Source: Huiozyma naganishii CBS 8797
Lineage: Eukaryota > Ascomycota > Saccharomycetes > Saccharomycetales > Saccharomycetaceae
Assembly (NCBI RefSeq): GCF_000348985.1
Contig: NC_035931.1
Location: 522,735-586,734, forward strand
DNA length: 64,000 nucleotides
Direction of reading: 5' to 3'
Part shown: positions 49,121 through 60,414 of the stretch, in pieces
How positions within the stretch are numbered: position 1 is the stretch's first letter
Layout of the letters: each line of letters starts with the position of its first letter
Made by a program: the position numbers and the translations under genes
Notes under the pieces: generated by a model
Databases searched by the model: none
Seen by the model: only the letters and a program-made list of their open reading frames with translations
Told to the model about the DNA's origin: nothing

Positions 49121-51031
49121 ATGTCCAACACAATCGAAAAGGCCTTTGGACCTGATCAAGAGAAAAATGTTACTATTGTGAGAAGCAATAACTCAGCTAC
49201 TGAGACGTCTGACGGTACGAATTCGTTTGTAAATAAGGAGCAGTACGAGGCTCATCAGGATTCCACCACCGATGAACACGAAACCGGAAAGAAAAAGACT
49301 TTGACTATCAGAAAGACGGAACTTCTCTCCAAATCTTATGACAAATGGTATCTCCAAGCTATCCTTTTGTTTTCTGCTTTCGTCTGTGGCTACGGTTACG
49401 GGCTGGATGGTAATATCCGTTACATCTATACAGGTTATGCCACTTCCTCTTACAGTGAGCATTCGCTCCTATCCACCATCAATGTTATTAACGCGGTCGT
49501 GAGTGCTGCATCGCAGATTGTCTATGCAAGATTATCGGATATTTACGGGAGAATGTCTCTGTTAGTGGTCGCCATCGTGCTTTATGCAGTGGGGACCATC
49601 ATTCAATGCCAAGCGTACGACGTTCAAAGGTACGCCGCTGGGTCAATCTTCTACAATGCAGGCTACGTCGGTGTTATTTTGATTCTCCTGTTGATTCTGT
49701 CGGATTTCTCCTCTCTAAGGTGGAGACTGTTCTACCAGTTTGTCCCAACTTGGCCATTCATCATCAATACATGGATTTCAGGTAACATCACTCAGAAAGC
49801 TAATCCTTTGAAACACTGGTCTTGGGATATCGGTATGTGGGCGTTCATTTTCCCGCTTAGTTGTGTACCAATTTTGTGCTGTATGATCCATATGCATTGG
49901 AGAGTCAGAAATGATCCGGAATGGAAAGAGCTGCAAGGTGAGAAAACGTATTTCCAAATTCATGGGTGGAAAGTTACTTTGAAGACTCTATTTTGGAAAC
50001 TGGATGTTGTTGGTGTCTTATTGATGGTGGCGTGTTTGGGTTGCATTCTAGTCCCATTGACCCTTGCAGGTGGTGTGAGCTCCAAATGGAACCACTCTAA
50101 TATCATTGGTCCTTTTGTTCTTGGTTTTGTTTTAATTCCAATTTTCAGCTACTGGGAAGCTAGGTGGGCTACGAATCCTCTAGTCCCATACAAACTGGTT
50201 AAGGACCGTGGTGTGTGGGCAGCTCTGGGTATCTCTTTTTTGATAGATTTCATCTTCTACATGGCAGTTGACTATTTGTATACGGTTCTGATCGTTGCCG
50301 TTCATGAATCGGTCAAGTCTGCCACTAGAATCTCGTCTTTGTCGTCCTTTGTTTCAACTGTTGCATCTCCTATTGTCGCTTTGGCTTTAACAAGAGTGAC
50401 TAGAATGAAACCGGTTATTATCGTTGGTTGCTCTTTGTGGTTGTTAGCCATGGGGTTGCTGTACCATTTCAGAGGTGGCAGAGAATCGCATTCCGGGATC
50501 ATCGGTGCGCTTTGTGTTTGGGGTTTAGGTACTACTCTGTTCACATATCCCGTCACGGTTTCGGTTCAAGCCGCCACCAATCATGATAATATGGCTACGG
50601 TCACAGCCTTGAATTACACGCTTTACAGAATTGGATCCGCTGTTGGCGCTGCTGTTTCCGGTGCTATCTGGACCCAAACGTTGTACAAACAACTACTGAA
50701 AAGAATTGGAAATTCCGAGCTTGCTACGAAGGCATATGCATCTCCTTATACCTTCATCACAACTTACACATGGGGAACTCCTGAAAGAGAAGCGATGGTA
50801 CAAGCGTACAGATACGTTCAAAGATTGGAAACGATTGTCGCTGTTGTGTTCTGTGCTCCACTAATTATGTTTTCGTTGTGCCTGAGAGATGCAAAGTTGA
50901 CTGACGAAGTGGCACATGAGGATATTTCTGAGGGAGAGTACATTGAGAAAGCTAGTGGTGATCCAATTGGTGAATTCTTTGCTAAACTGTTCAAGAAAAC
51001 GAAGAATAAAACCCTCAAAAGTAGTAAATAA
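49121..51031 (+). CDS. ARN1: Siderophore-iron transporter, Arn family (MFS, about 14 spans)
   Basis: The start is placed at the ATG at 49121 (MSNTIEKAFGPDQEK), 636 residues versus 627 in S. cerevisiae Arn1; the TTG at 49055 extends the frame but is not used. A hydrophilic N terminus (~1-75) is followed by around 14 membrane spans. The first loop GYGYGLDGNIRYIYTGYATS and the motif ARLSDIYGRMSLLVVAIVLY identify the fungal ARN siderophore-H+ symporters, and QAATNHDNMATVTALNYTLY is typical of the late spans. These proteins import hydroxamate siderophores such as ferrichrome and are induced by Aft1 under iron lack. Placement after EFM1 equals ARN1 (YHL040C); ARN2, SIT1 and ENB1 are family alternatives, so substrate is not certain. 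Confidence 0.88.
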   Translation: MSNTIEKAFGPDQEKNVTIVRSNNSATETSDGTNSFVNKEQYEAHQDSTTDEHETGKKKTLTIRKTELLSKSYDKWYLQAILLFSAFVCGYGYGLDGNIRYIYTGYATSSYSEHSLLSTINVINAVVSAASQIVYARLSDIYGRMSLLVVAIVLYAVGTIIQCQAYDVQRYAAGSIFYNAGYVGVILILLLILSDFSSLRWRLFYQFVPTWPFIINTWISGNITQKANPLKHWSWDIGMWAFIFPLSCVPILCCMIHMHWRVRNDPEWKELQGEKTYFQIHGWKVTLKTLFWKLDVVGVLLMVACLGCILVPLTLAGGVSSKWNHSNIIGPFVLGFVLIPIFSYWEARWATNPLVPYKLVKDRGVWAALGISFLIDFIFYMAVDYLYTVLIVAVHESVKSATRISSLSSFVSTVASPIVALALTRVTRMKPVIIVGCSLWLLAMGLLYHFRGGRESHSGIIGALCVWGLGTTLFTYPVTVSVQAATNHDNMATVTALNYTLYRIGSAVGAAVSGAIWTQTLYKQLLKRIGNSELATKAYASPYTFITTYTWGTPEREAMVQAYRYVQRLETIVAVVFCAPLIMFSLCLRDAKLTDEVAHEDISEGEYIEKASGDPIGEFFAKLFKKTKNKTLKSSK

Positions 51032-53756
51032 TGGCTGATTCTTATACTGTATACTAGTTTATTATACCACTGTATAATATCAAATTCTGGAGTGAGACAC
51101 ACGTTTTTGTGAGGGTAAATTGTGGAACTTCCCATGGGGATAAACTCATGACCCAACTAAATAAGAAGACCTAGTCAAGCAAGTACAACTGACATAATAA
51201 TAGCAGATGGTCCTTCCACATATCTTTTCTTTTGTTTGATATTCTAAAACATATATAACCATGTCATGCAGCAGTGTCGCAAGCCTTCAAGAATTTTTTC
51301 AATATCAACCGACAGACAACAAGTGAAGCAAGCAAGACTAACTGATTAGCCAATAATCATACCATGGTAGAACCAGTGGGTGGACTAGTGTAAGTACTTA
51401 GATATAAACTAGTCTGACCCCAGTCCACAACCGACAATCGAGTGTTACGATGACATTTGCCGTATGCGTAATTCTACAAGTTATACAATTTTTATCAATT
51501 ATATTTTATTGTATTACTTCTTCTTAGTTCTTTGGTTGTTCAGTCCCAAACTCATAACATTCCACAGCACAGTATTTTATATGGCAACAGTTCACGGGTT
51601 GGATAGGCCCTGGTATTTTGAAAACTCTTGAAGATCGCTTTGAAAACAAGATGTAAGAGTTAACCATTTTGTTCAGCTATATTTGGGTGTGGATATTTGA
51701 CGGTAGGGGACGCACACACACCAGCAGAACAAAAAAAATTTTTGCTCTACCTAATTAGCGGATAATTTTTCTCTGATACTCGAAAAACAGTAAACCATAG
51801 TCATAATTAAACATACAATATCCTCTGATCATATGCGATCAGCAAAGTTCAATATTCAAGCCCATTCACATTTTCTTTGATAGATCCCGGATACCAAATG
51901 AACAACAGAAACTAATGGATGGCTACCTTTACTACTATCGTAGAAAAACGGAGATGGAATACTAGTGTATCTGATTTCAGCTTGCTTTCAATTTCGTCAC
52001 TCAAAGTATTCAAAAAGCAAAAAAGTCAATTACCCTAGAATATTCATAGAACCAAATATCAGGTAAGTCCCAATCGCTACCCAGAGTATGTTTTTGTGTA
52101 TGGAATAATTCTTTCTACCAAGCTCCTGTCTTTAGTGGGTACGCTGTGTCTTGAAGTTGATGGAACACCAGTAGAATTGAACCTGCAAAACTTTCAAAGC
52201 AAGGGAAAAGATCCCCAGAATATACCTGTAACGTCTGAACCAGCACGTATCCGATTCAATTTGGCGATCATATCACATTCAGAGTGTTTCCTATGTTATA
52301 GCAGTATGTGGTATAAAAGGGGGGGGTCATTGTAGAGTGCCAAAAACAACAACGACTGGAACTGTACCAAAAGCAAGGTAGATGTGTCGTGACAATTGTC
52401 GTTGTGTTACAACGACAATAAATAGATATGTGCAACTGTTGAAATACCTTCTCAACATTATCTTTTTGAACGAGACCCTATTCTTTCATGTCAATATGTT
52501 GATATCATATAGTCATCTAGTAAGAGTCAGATAAGGTACCTTTTAATTCTTGAACCCACAGGAAAAATAAATTTACGAAATCGGCAACTGTATGAGTATT
52601 GTTCCAGAACTGGAGGCAAGAAAAATGTAATAAAACAATAAGGCACCGCTTCCTTTTTCTTCTTCTGTTCTTTTTCTCTCTCTCTCGCTTAATCTTCCTT
52701 GGAGGGCGCACTGCTTCCTTTTCTCAAAAGCGACAACCGTTAAATGCCGCTCCAAAATCCTATCATTTTCTATCCTTTGCTAAATAAAAAAAAAGAGTTT
52801 CAATTAAGTTTGATAAATGGGACACTCTAAAAGCTTAACCTTCCGGTGCTCAAACAGCGACCAACGCTACCTATTGATTGTTAGGGAAGAAGCAGTTAGT
52901 ACTGTGCTACAGTTCGTCCGCCATAACTTCCCCCCCACTGCCCACCTTCCGACGACGCATTGTTAAGTTGCGAACCTGGGTGTGACCCAATTTGGTAAGC
53001 AGTCGGGCCAGCCCGGGTCCAAGAAGGAAACACAGCGTGGGCGGGGGCGGAATGGAGTGGGGTGGATGTCCACAGAGACGCCGTGGACCCCTTTTTTTCC
53101 TGTTTTCTTCTTGTCAACTTTGCTACTTTCCCTTTTCGGCTGTGCCGTCCCGCTTGACCGGAAACGGAACGGAAAGGAGCTTAGATAAAAGCACAGTAAG
53201 ATTCAATTTCCATTGTGTTACCAATTGAAAGCGTCTTTTGTGGGGACCAGTGTACGGAGCCGGGAAAAGTTTTTTATGCCCAGATCGGGTAAGTTCCTGT
53301 GCGACTTCTTGCCCTACTCCCAGGGACAGCAAAACAGCGTAGAACTTTTCGCGGCAACCCTCGAGCGTGTAGTTACGTCAACAGTTCCACGCGAGGCGAA
53401 GCACATGATTACTTCCTTTTATTGTCTGCGGTATCTTGCGTGACAATTCCCAGATTTTTCTGTTGTTAACAATAGGGTCGCGGGGGGCCGCAGACGCTAC
53501 TGGAGACACTACTGCACGACTTTGGCCCGGTTGCACGCTTAGAAGAGGGAGTGGTTTCCTTCCACTGTGTTAATTTTTTTTTCCTTTCTTTTTCCTTACC
53601 TGCCTTGCCTCATTGAGATCTTGAATGTATATAACCAACAACCAGCCAAGTGTTTCACCGGGATTCTTGTTCACGTACCGTGCATCAAATTCTGAAAGCG
53701 TTTAGATCCGAGTGTCCGTCATTTCCAATTAGCTGTCGCCACTACATACTCCCCCA
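51032..53756. other. 2.7-kb region without a convincing gene, upstream of mannosyltransferase
   Basis: The region lies between ARN1 and the mannosyltransferase gene. It holds two orphan promoter-like stretches (near 51250 and 52313), a perfect short hairpin at 52395-52419, and TATATAA at 53628-53634 that serves the next gene. ORFs up to 79 codons here are short, partly lack ATG and show no recognisable motif. Decayed genes are possible. Confidence 0.45.
52395..52419. repeat. Perfect 11-bp hairpin with 3-base loop
   Basis: ATTGTCGTTGT at 52395-52405 is the exact reverse complement of 52409-52419, separated by GTT. It sits ~80 bases downstream of a TATAAAA at ~52313. It might act as a dimer site or an RNA hairpin. 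No gene follows it. Confidence 0.85.
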
Positions 53757-55691
53757 ATGAATGGAAGGAAGCTGGGATCCCGTGCATTATTTGTTATAAC
53801 GGCAGTGATCGTACTAGTTACAATTGTCTCCGTCTATCAGAAAGAACGGACCAATTTAGGTAAAGCGGGCCAGAGTACTTCTGCAAGATTCAGCCTATCA
53901 CCGGAATCTGATTCAAACTCGTACACTACCAATCCGGATTCTTTTGCTAAAGTAAGTTACGAAATAGATCAAACCACAGGGCAACCGGACCAAGCCTCAA
54001 AAGATTTCCTTGAAAAGGCGTACTCCAGGGTCATATTCAACAGCTCACCGTTTTCACGCCTGCAGAAGCTTCGGCAGGACGCTCTCAAGGCTGCAGAAGA
54101 CAAAGAGGCAAAATTTTTCAAAGGTTTCTCTCAAACACAAAAATCGCTAATCAATTGGAACGTCCCTGGGAAAGTGTCTCGTTTGCAAAAATGTAAAATC
54201 TTAGTGAGCACGTTGTATTATGCAGATACAGACTGGTCAAATCAACTTTATTTGGAACCCATTATATCCGAAGCAGAAAACTTTGAAGTCAACTCTCTTG
54301 TAACGGAGAGGCTTCGAATCTACGATTTTTGTTTTATCTCTGGAGGACTAGAGATCTCAGATGTGCTGGAAGATCATAAAATGTACAACGCAAAGGATTT
54401 ACAACATCGAATGTTCCCCTTTATGAAGCAACCGGCCGCCGGAGAAATACTATTACCGACAATAACCGATCTAACAACGATGCAAAAGCTAACTTATGTT
54501 ACTCCAGAGTTTGATGTAGAAAGACACAACGAAAACCCATTCAAAAGCTGGATGGAACTATCCGATGGAAAGGGAATAGTAACTACTTTCAGCGAACCAT
54601 TTTCTGATTTCTTTTTCAGACAACTTAAAGTTTTACAATATCAAGAGAATAAGTTACCAATCCAAATCGTAGTTAAAAACGGAGAGTTCACTAAAGAGTT
54701 TCTCTCAAAACTATCTGAACGTGGGAGACAAACTGGCCAAAGACTGTTTTTGGTAGAATACTCAGAAATACTGGAAGAGAAGAACGTCAACTTGATACGG
54801 AAATACTTCAACAAATTAATTGCCAATATTTTCAATACCTTTGAAGAGTTCGTTTTACTTGACGCAGATGCCGTGCCTTATTCTCCGATAGAGTCATTTA
54901 TGGAGTTACCTGAATACAAAAATACCGGGATATATATGTTCCGTGATAGAGTGGTAGACAATGAACTAGATGATACATGCTTAGTTACACTGGAACATTT
55001 AGAGCCTACGATAGAAGAGGTTGAATTACTGGGGAGCACTCTATTATTCACATCTGAAATGCAAAAAACCACGGGTTCCGTCGAAGAAAGTATTTATAGA
55101 AAGATGATGGAAGACCGTATGAAAGAAAATGTAGAGACCGGACTCGTTGTCGTAAATAAAAAAGAAAAATTTGCCGGACTGGTGATGACACTCATGCTAA
55201 GTTTCAACCATAAACTACAAGCTTGTTTTCATGGTGACAAAGAATTTTACTGGCTGGGTCCATTGTTTGCTGGTCAATCGTATTCCATTGAACCCAAAGG
55301 TGCTGCTTTAACAGGGTTTCCACAAAAGAAATATAAGGATGGGAAATACGTTAGTACAAAACTATGCGATTTTCACATTGCACATGTTCGTGGCAATGAA
55401 CTCTTCTGGATTAATGGTGGGCTGAAAGAATTTAAACCCGACGCAGGACAAGATACCCATGGATATGAGAATAAAGCCTGGAAAATGAATGGAGTTTTAA
55501 TCCCAAAACAGGAACAAGGGTCTTGGAACTTAGAAGAAACAGATTACGGGAACACGTTTTGTGCTGAGGCAGTTGAAGTGGGCTCCAATAAACCTCCACA
55601 AGGTGAAGTTATATGGTTTGACGAGAAGACATACAACAAAGTCAATGATATTGCTAAGTTATGGAACAATGACGAAAAAGACTCCATCTGA
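53757..55691 (+). CDS. Alpha-1,3-mannosyltransferase, MNN1 family (type II Golgi enzyme)
   Basis: 644 residues. A short cytosolic tail and single signal anchor at ~9-27 (ALFVITAVIVLVTIVSVY) are followed by a Ser-rich stem and a lumenal catalytic domain. It carries the DxD motif at 369-371 (FVLLDADAVPYSP), which binds Mn2+ and GDP-mannose, plus FRDRVVD, AHVRGNELFWINGG and a Cys-containing HKLQACFHGDKEFYWLGPLF block of the MNN1 group. In S. cerevisiae Mnn1, Mnt2, Mnt3 and Mnt4 cap N- and O-glycans with alpha-1,3-mannose in the Golgi, and several members lie near telomeres. Length is closest to Mnt3 (630), but I do not assign a specific paralogue. TATATAA lies 123 bases upstream of the ATG. Confidence 0.88.
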   Translation: MNGRKLGSRALFVITAVIVLVTIVSVYQKERTNLGKAGQSTSARFSLSPESDSNSYTTNPDSFAKVSYEIDQTTGQPDQASKDFLEKAYSRVIFNSSPFSRLQKLRQDALKAAEDKEAKFFKGFSQTQKSLINWNVPGKVSRLQKCKILVSTLYYADTDWSNQLYLEPIISEAENFEVNSLVTERLRIYDFCFISGGLEISDVLEDHKMYNAKDLQHRMFPFMKQPAAGEILLPTITDLTTMQKLTYVTPEFDVERHNENPFKSWMELSDGKGIVTTFSEPFSDFFFRQLKVLQYQENKLPIQIVVKNGEFTKEFLSKLSERGRQTGQRLFLVEYSEILEEKNVNLIRKYFNKLIANIFNTFEEFVLLDADAVPYSPIESFMELPEYKNTGIYMFRDRVVDNELDDTCLVTLEHLEPTIEEVELLGSTLLFTSEMQKTTGSVEESIYRKMMEDRMKENVETGLVVVNKKEKFAGLVMTLMLSFNHKLQACFHGDKEFYWLGPLFAGQSYSIEPKGAALTGFPQKKYKDGKYVSTKLCDFHIAHVRGNELFWINGGLKEFKPDAGQDTHGYENKAWKMNGVLIPKQEQGSWNLEETDYGNTFCAEAVEVGSNKPPQGEVIWFDEKTYNKVNDIAKLWNNDEKDSI

Positions 55692-57340
55692 GACTGATTT
55701 GGCATCACTTCTATCTCTGTATACTATTCATATCAATACAGACATGCGGCTAGAGCTCATCTCATACTCTAAGCCATGCATATCTTAAAAGATTATAGCC
55801 AATTAATTGAAGAACAAAAATGATAAAATGTCATGAGGAGCTCATTGGAGAGTACCATTGACAACCCCATTATTGGCAACATATCATAACGTTTGGACGC
55901 TGGATTAAATTTTCCGAAAACCTTCTGACTTATCTCTTCAAAACTTTTCGACCTCTGAAAAACGCAGAGCCATGAAATAAGAAATTTCAAGGACATTTTT
56001 CCGGAAACCTGACCTCATAGATAAAGAATATCACATGATAATTTATACTGGTTACAGCCTACCAACTCTGGCATGAAATCAGGCCCAGTTAGCTCAGTTA
56101 CCCATTGTTTCACATAAACTAGAATACAAAACCTTGTCAACAGGATGGTACGTCGATTAGGTTCAAGACGGAAATGAGACAGAATTTACGTTGAAGGTTT
56201 ACAGCTTGGATTTTGAAACAAATGAATACTTGCTGTTGAATGGCACTAAGCACAAGTCTTGGTGATTTTTTTTTTATAGGGAACACAAAACTTCGAAGAT
56301 ATTTCTGTACAGTTGATAGTCCACTTTCCCAAAAAGGAACTTTCCTTCAATCCTAATGGTAATCAAATTTTTTTGTCTTTTCGACGTATGGAGTATTGGC
56401 TTAGCTCGAACTCTAAAAAACTCACCAAGTTTAATGGTTTTCAAACGATCCGATTTTGCAATAGTCTTTATCCTTTGATGGGAGCATATAAAAAGACGTA
56501 ACTAAAAAACTAAGCTTCCTTATGTTATAACTAGAAGCACCGTGATCATAGAGTACAAATTCAATAAACACCTGAAGAAGTCAGCCCGAACTAAATCAGT
56601 GGGCACATTTTTTGTAATGGATAATCCCAGTAGAAACCACAAGCTCAAAAAACGTTTGGTTTATTGCTTATCACAGACAACCGTTAATCTCTAGGATATT
56701 GTACTACCCCTTTAATTATCTCCGATGATACCCATTGAATGTAAGATGAAAGCTTGGAAACTAATTTCTGAGACCGAGTCGACAAAAGTGTGGCTAATAA
56801 AATATATCCTTACTCGAGTCATTTAATTAAGCGGTTAGCTAACACATAGTTACACTGGACCTCCCTCCTCGACATGGAAAATTACGTGATGTAATAGGGT
56901 TTTGCCCAGCCTGGTGTTTATTTTGGATTAAACTTATGTAATGATTTGTAATAGTGCATTACAACCAAAAATTGTAATCATTTGCCGGCCACAGAATCAA
57001 TCGCACAGGAGAGTGGTAGCCACGTAGTGACCTCATTTGCGGGGCACAGAATGTATTTCCTACGGGGTGAATTATTCTCTTTTTTGCCCTGATCGGGAAA
57101 AATTTTGCGGCACTAAAAAATCAAAAATGAAGTTAGTTAATCTTGACAGCAGTTCCCTACAGAAAAAAAAAGTGGATAGCCAAAATGTCCAATCCTCTGG
57201 AAATCCGGAGATCACATACCATGCCAAGGAATGAAGACTTGGTTAAGTAGGTTTTTCCTAGTCCAGGTTATATAAATTAAGTGATGTATTACACACTTGT
57301 ATAAGAACGGTAACCAATTCTGGGGACACCCCTAAGCAAC
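55692..57340. other. 1.65-kb AT-rich intergenic region upstream of the broken adhesin
   Basis: The region lies between two plus-strand genes. TATATAAA at 57269-57276 is 65-72 bases before the adhesin ATG, so the promoter looks intact. The rest is AT-rich with short ORFs only, none convincing. No tRNA is found: an AGCTCAGTT A-box-like string near 56099 has no matching B box. Confidence 0.5.
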
Positions 57341-59555
57341 ATGGTAACCAGCATGAATTTGAAGTTGAAAAATATACTTCCGTTGACTTTAGTGTTGCTG
57401 AACCTTTGCGTTACCCAGACAATAGTTAACGGGTTGCTTATTACCAGTAATACTTTTCTGAAAGGAGACCATGTGTTTAATGGCACTGTTACAGTCGAGA
57501 AAGGCGCGACTCTTAATTTAGAGGGGGGAACCTACCATTTTGACGGTGACCTTAATGTTCATGGTACGCTGAATGCCAACTATACTTATTTTTCATTGAA
57601 CCAATTTTCTTCCGTTAATATCACAGGATTAGTCGAACTGTATGCCTCGGGCATCGACACAATTATAATTGTGAAAACGTTTTATAACTCTGGGTACTTG
57701 TACTTGGAAAGTACAACGGAGCTAGATCGTATTGTCCAATTTGAGGTTTCAGCTTCAAATGAGTTTGTTAATGATGGATCAATTTATTTAGGACGCAAAA
57801 CTACGGAGTTTTTGTTAGGTCTAAGCATCGGGGCTCAAAATGGTATTCAAGCCCCATTTACAAACAATGGACTGGTGAATGTATGTGGATTCAACAAGGT
57901 AATCAATGGAACCGATCTATACGTAGAAAATGCTAGACAATTAGCTTTTTACACAAATGTTGAGGGATCTGGAACAATGAAAGTTAAAAATGCGGTTTTT
58001 GGCATTGGGCAAGTACAATTTTCAAGTAAGCAGAACATTGTATTGGATAGTTCTGCTTTACTTCCTATGAACGTTAATCTAAGTATTGCAGTACATGGGC
58101 TAAGCAGCTCGTTGATTATTATGGGTGCTGATATTCTCTTGAAGATTTGAACGTCACTGTACAGGATGGGATATTGTTTATGGAGTATACAGATCATACT
58201 ATCTTCCCATGTGACGTTAAAAAAGCTGGAATAACGTACATTTATGGTTCTGGTACTGGTCGGACAACATCTCCTGGTGTTTATTTTGCCAACTATTCTT
58301 CAGAAATTCCTCCAATGAAGGCCATAACAAAGACACTAAGTGACGGACAATTCGTAGAGATTGTAACCTCGTACTATGAAAACACGGAAAGGGGGGTATG
58401 TGGATTAGGAACTACTGTGTTCTCAACTACTTTTCTATTAATGCAAAGTAGTAGTTCCTTGATGTCAACTTACAAACCCATTGATTTAGGATCAACTGTT
58501 TCTCAATCCACTCAGGGACCAATGCTCAATACTGGAACTTCATCATCTGTTCTTGCTCCAAAACCTCAGGTTCAATGAGCTGGTACTCTTCCATGCCATC
58601 CTTTCGCTCCTCTTCTCTTCCAAGAACTTTTAGTAAAGCATCCGAAGTGGTTTCTATCTCAGGATTCAAACTTTCAATTGTCACTAAATCTAATATTGCG
58701 TCTCTGTCTCCTTCTATTTCGAGTGACACTATGAAATATTCGACAAAGAGCCTATCGATCAGGGCCTCCAATAGTTTCTCAAAGTCAAAGATTATGACTG
58801 ATAACAGTAAAAAATCTGCAATGTCAAGCTCCATTGATCCAGGGAAGTTTACATTCAATCCCATATACTTAAATCACACCACTGTTAAAACATCAGCGGA
58901 TGGAAAAAGTATTAATTCAGGAAAGATAACAACTGAGAAAAAAATCGGAACTCCAGCTAAAAGTGTGGAGAAATCTAAGATAACCGGTATAGAATTAAAG
59001 TCGAGAAGTGAAAAAACACACACACTCAGAATAAAGGGCCAAACTACCACCAAATATCCTGGTTTTCAAACAGAGAAGTTTTAATCAGCGGCAAAAACCA
59101 CCAACCAATACCTCAAAGCAACGTTCGCAACCACTGTCGTGATCACTTCTTCTTCAAGTAAAGAGAAACAGAATAAATGTTCTATCAAGCCAACAATACC
59201 AAAGAGTCAGATTGTAAACACATCTCCACAAACGAACAGTGGTACGGTTTCTATAGAACCAATTTTTCAGATCCATAATAGCGCACAGGAGTACGGAAGT
59301 ACTAGATCAAAAATCATGACTGAAAAAAGACAAACCAACCTACAAGTGACTGAGCTTAATTTTCAAAGTACAACAGACAGCGTGCCACTTACTGATACAC
59401 CGATACTATTTCAACAGGCAACAACTGCCCCTGGCAAGTTTTCACCCATGGGTATTACCACGCCAGGAATTTCTAAGTATCGAGGTGATGGACTGATGTT
59501 CAAACCGAATGCCGGTCTCGTGGCCCTCATTTCTGTGTTATATCTTATTGTCTAG
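57341..59555 (+). pseudogene. Broken GPI-anchored cell-wall adhesin-like gene
   Basis: A signal peptide (~residues 5-31, ending near IVNGLLITS) starts at the ATG at 57341, followed by a beta-rich domain with repeated short strands and Asn-x-Ser/Thr sites (VTVEKGATLNLEGGTYHF; ADILL), like the N-terminal domain of fungal hyphally regulated/Awp-type wall proteins. The frame is lost at ~58140-58150, where a +1 frame resumes coding (EDLNVTVQDGILFMEY) to 58578. Coding then continues in a third frame from about 58560, Ser/Thr-rich, with a TAA at 59082-59084, after which the same frame stays open to 59555. The end (GDGLMFKPNAGLVALISVLY) looks like a GPI-attachment signal. Intact length would be ~735 codons. 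Two frameshifts and a stop argue for a pseudogene, although sequencing error could explain part. Confidence 0.72.
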
Positions 59556-60370
59556 ATTTATTTCCCGACCTGCTATCTTTACTATCGGCGATGGTAAGTT
59601 CACAGTGTTTTATTTTATATTTGTACGCAACCTATTTTATAAGAATTTTCCTAGATCATTATAATAGCTAAAGCAGGTTGTGATTGAGTAAAGTTTGTAA
59701 GGACTCTGATATTGTGTATTTACGCCGTATACGTAAGTATGTAGTTGTAGCAGTTGTGCTTCCTTGTCTAAGACTGATAGATATCGGGTTTATAATAGTT
59801 CACAGTACTGTATTAGATAGGGTAACGGGTCATGAGTCCATTTCCAAAGGGTGTTCCCAATTTATCCTCACAAAATATTTGGCGCTAAGCTTATTGAAAA
59901 TCGGGAAGCACCCCGACATATCTCTTGGAAGATGGAAAAGTTGTTAGGAACAGTTTTACTGGCTATCGATATCTGGTCGTTCAAGTAACATATTTTACAC
60001 ACCTGCACGTAGCTCCATGGCAATAAACAAAGAGGAGACCAGTATGTAAAAACACATCTACTTGTTCCATTACCAATCAGCATTAACCCATTCAAAAACA
60101 ATCACGACGGTTAATTCACACTACTTCTTGCATTCACAGCCATTATTATATGCGCCCGGCCGATACCTTACGGATCTTTCCGGTACCTTCTTACAAGTTA
60201 AACGGACATTTTTATGAGTCCGCCCGGGGACCCTTCTCACCACAAAAAACAATCATAGGAGATTGTTTTCCCCGGTATTATCTAATCCATGTTGGTGGCT
60301 GTTTCCTTTGCCCTCATTTGCAATGGTGCGACGCGCCAAGCACGGCTGATTCCACATTAATGTAATTTAT

Positions 60371-60414
60371 GCTTTAAACGTTGGTTTACATAGTAATTGC
60401 TTTAAACGTTGGTT
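60371..60414. repeat. 16-base direct repeat, period 28
   Basis: GCTTTAAACGTTGGTT occurs at 60371-60386 and again at 60399-60414, each preceded by TAATT-type sequence. It is a local tandem duplication in non-coding DNA. Confidence 0.85.

Noticed and set aside
56085..56130. tRNA-like AGCTCAGTT box
   Set aside because: No B box or cloverleaf pairing follows at tRNA distance.
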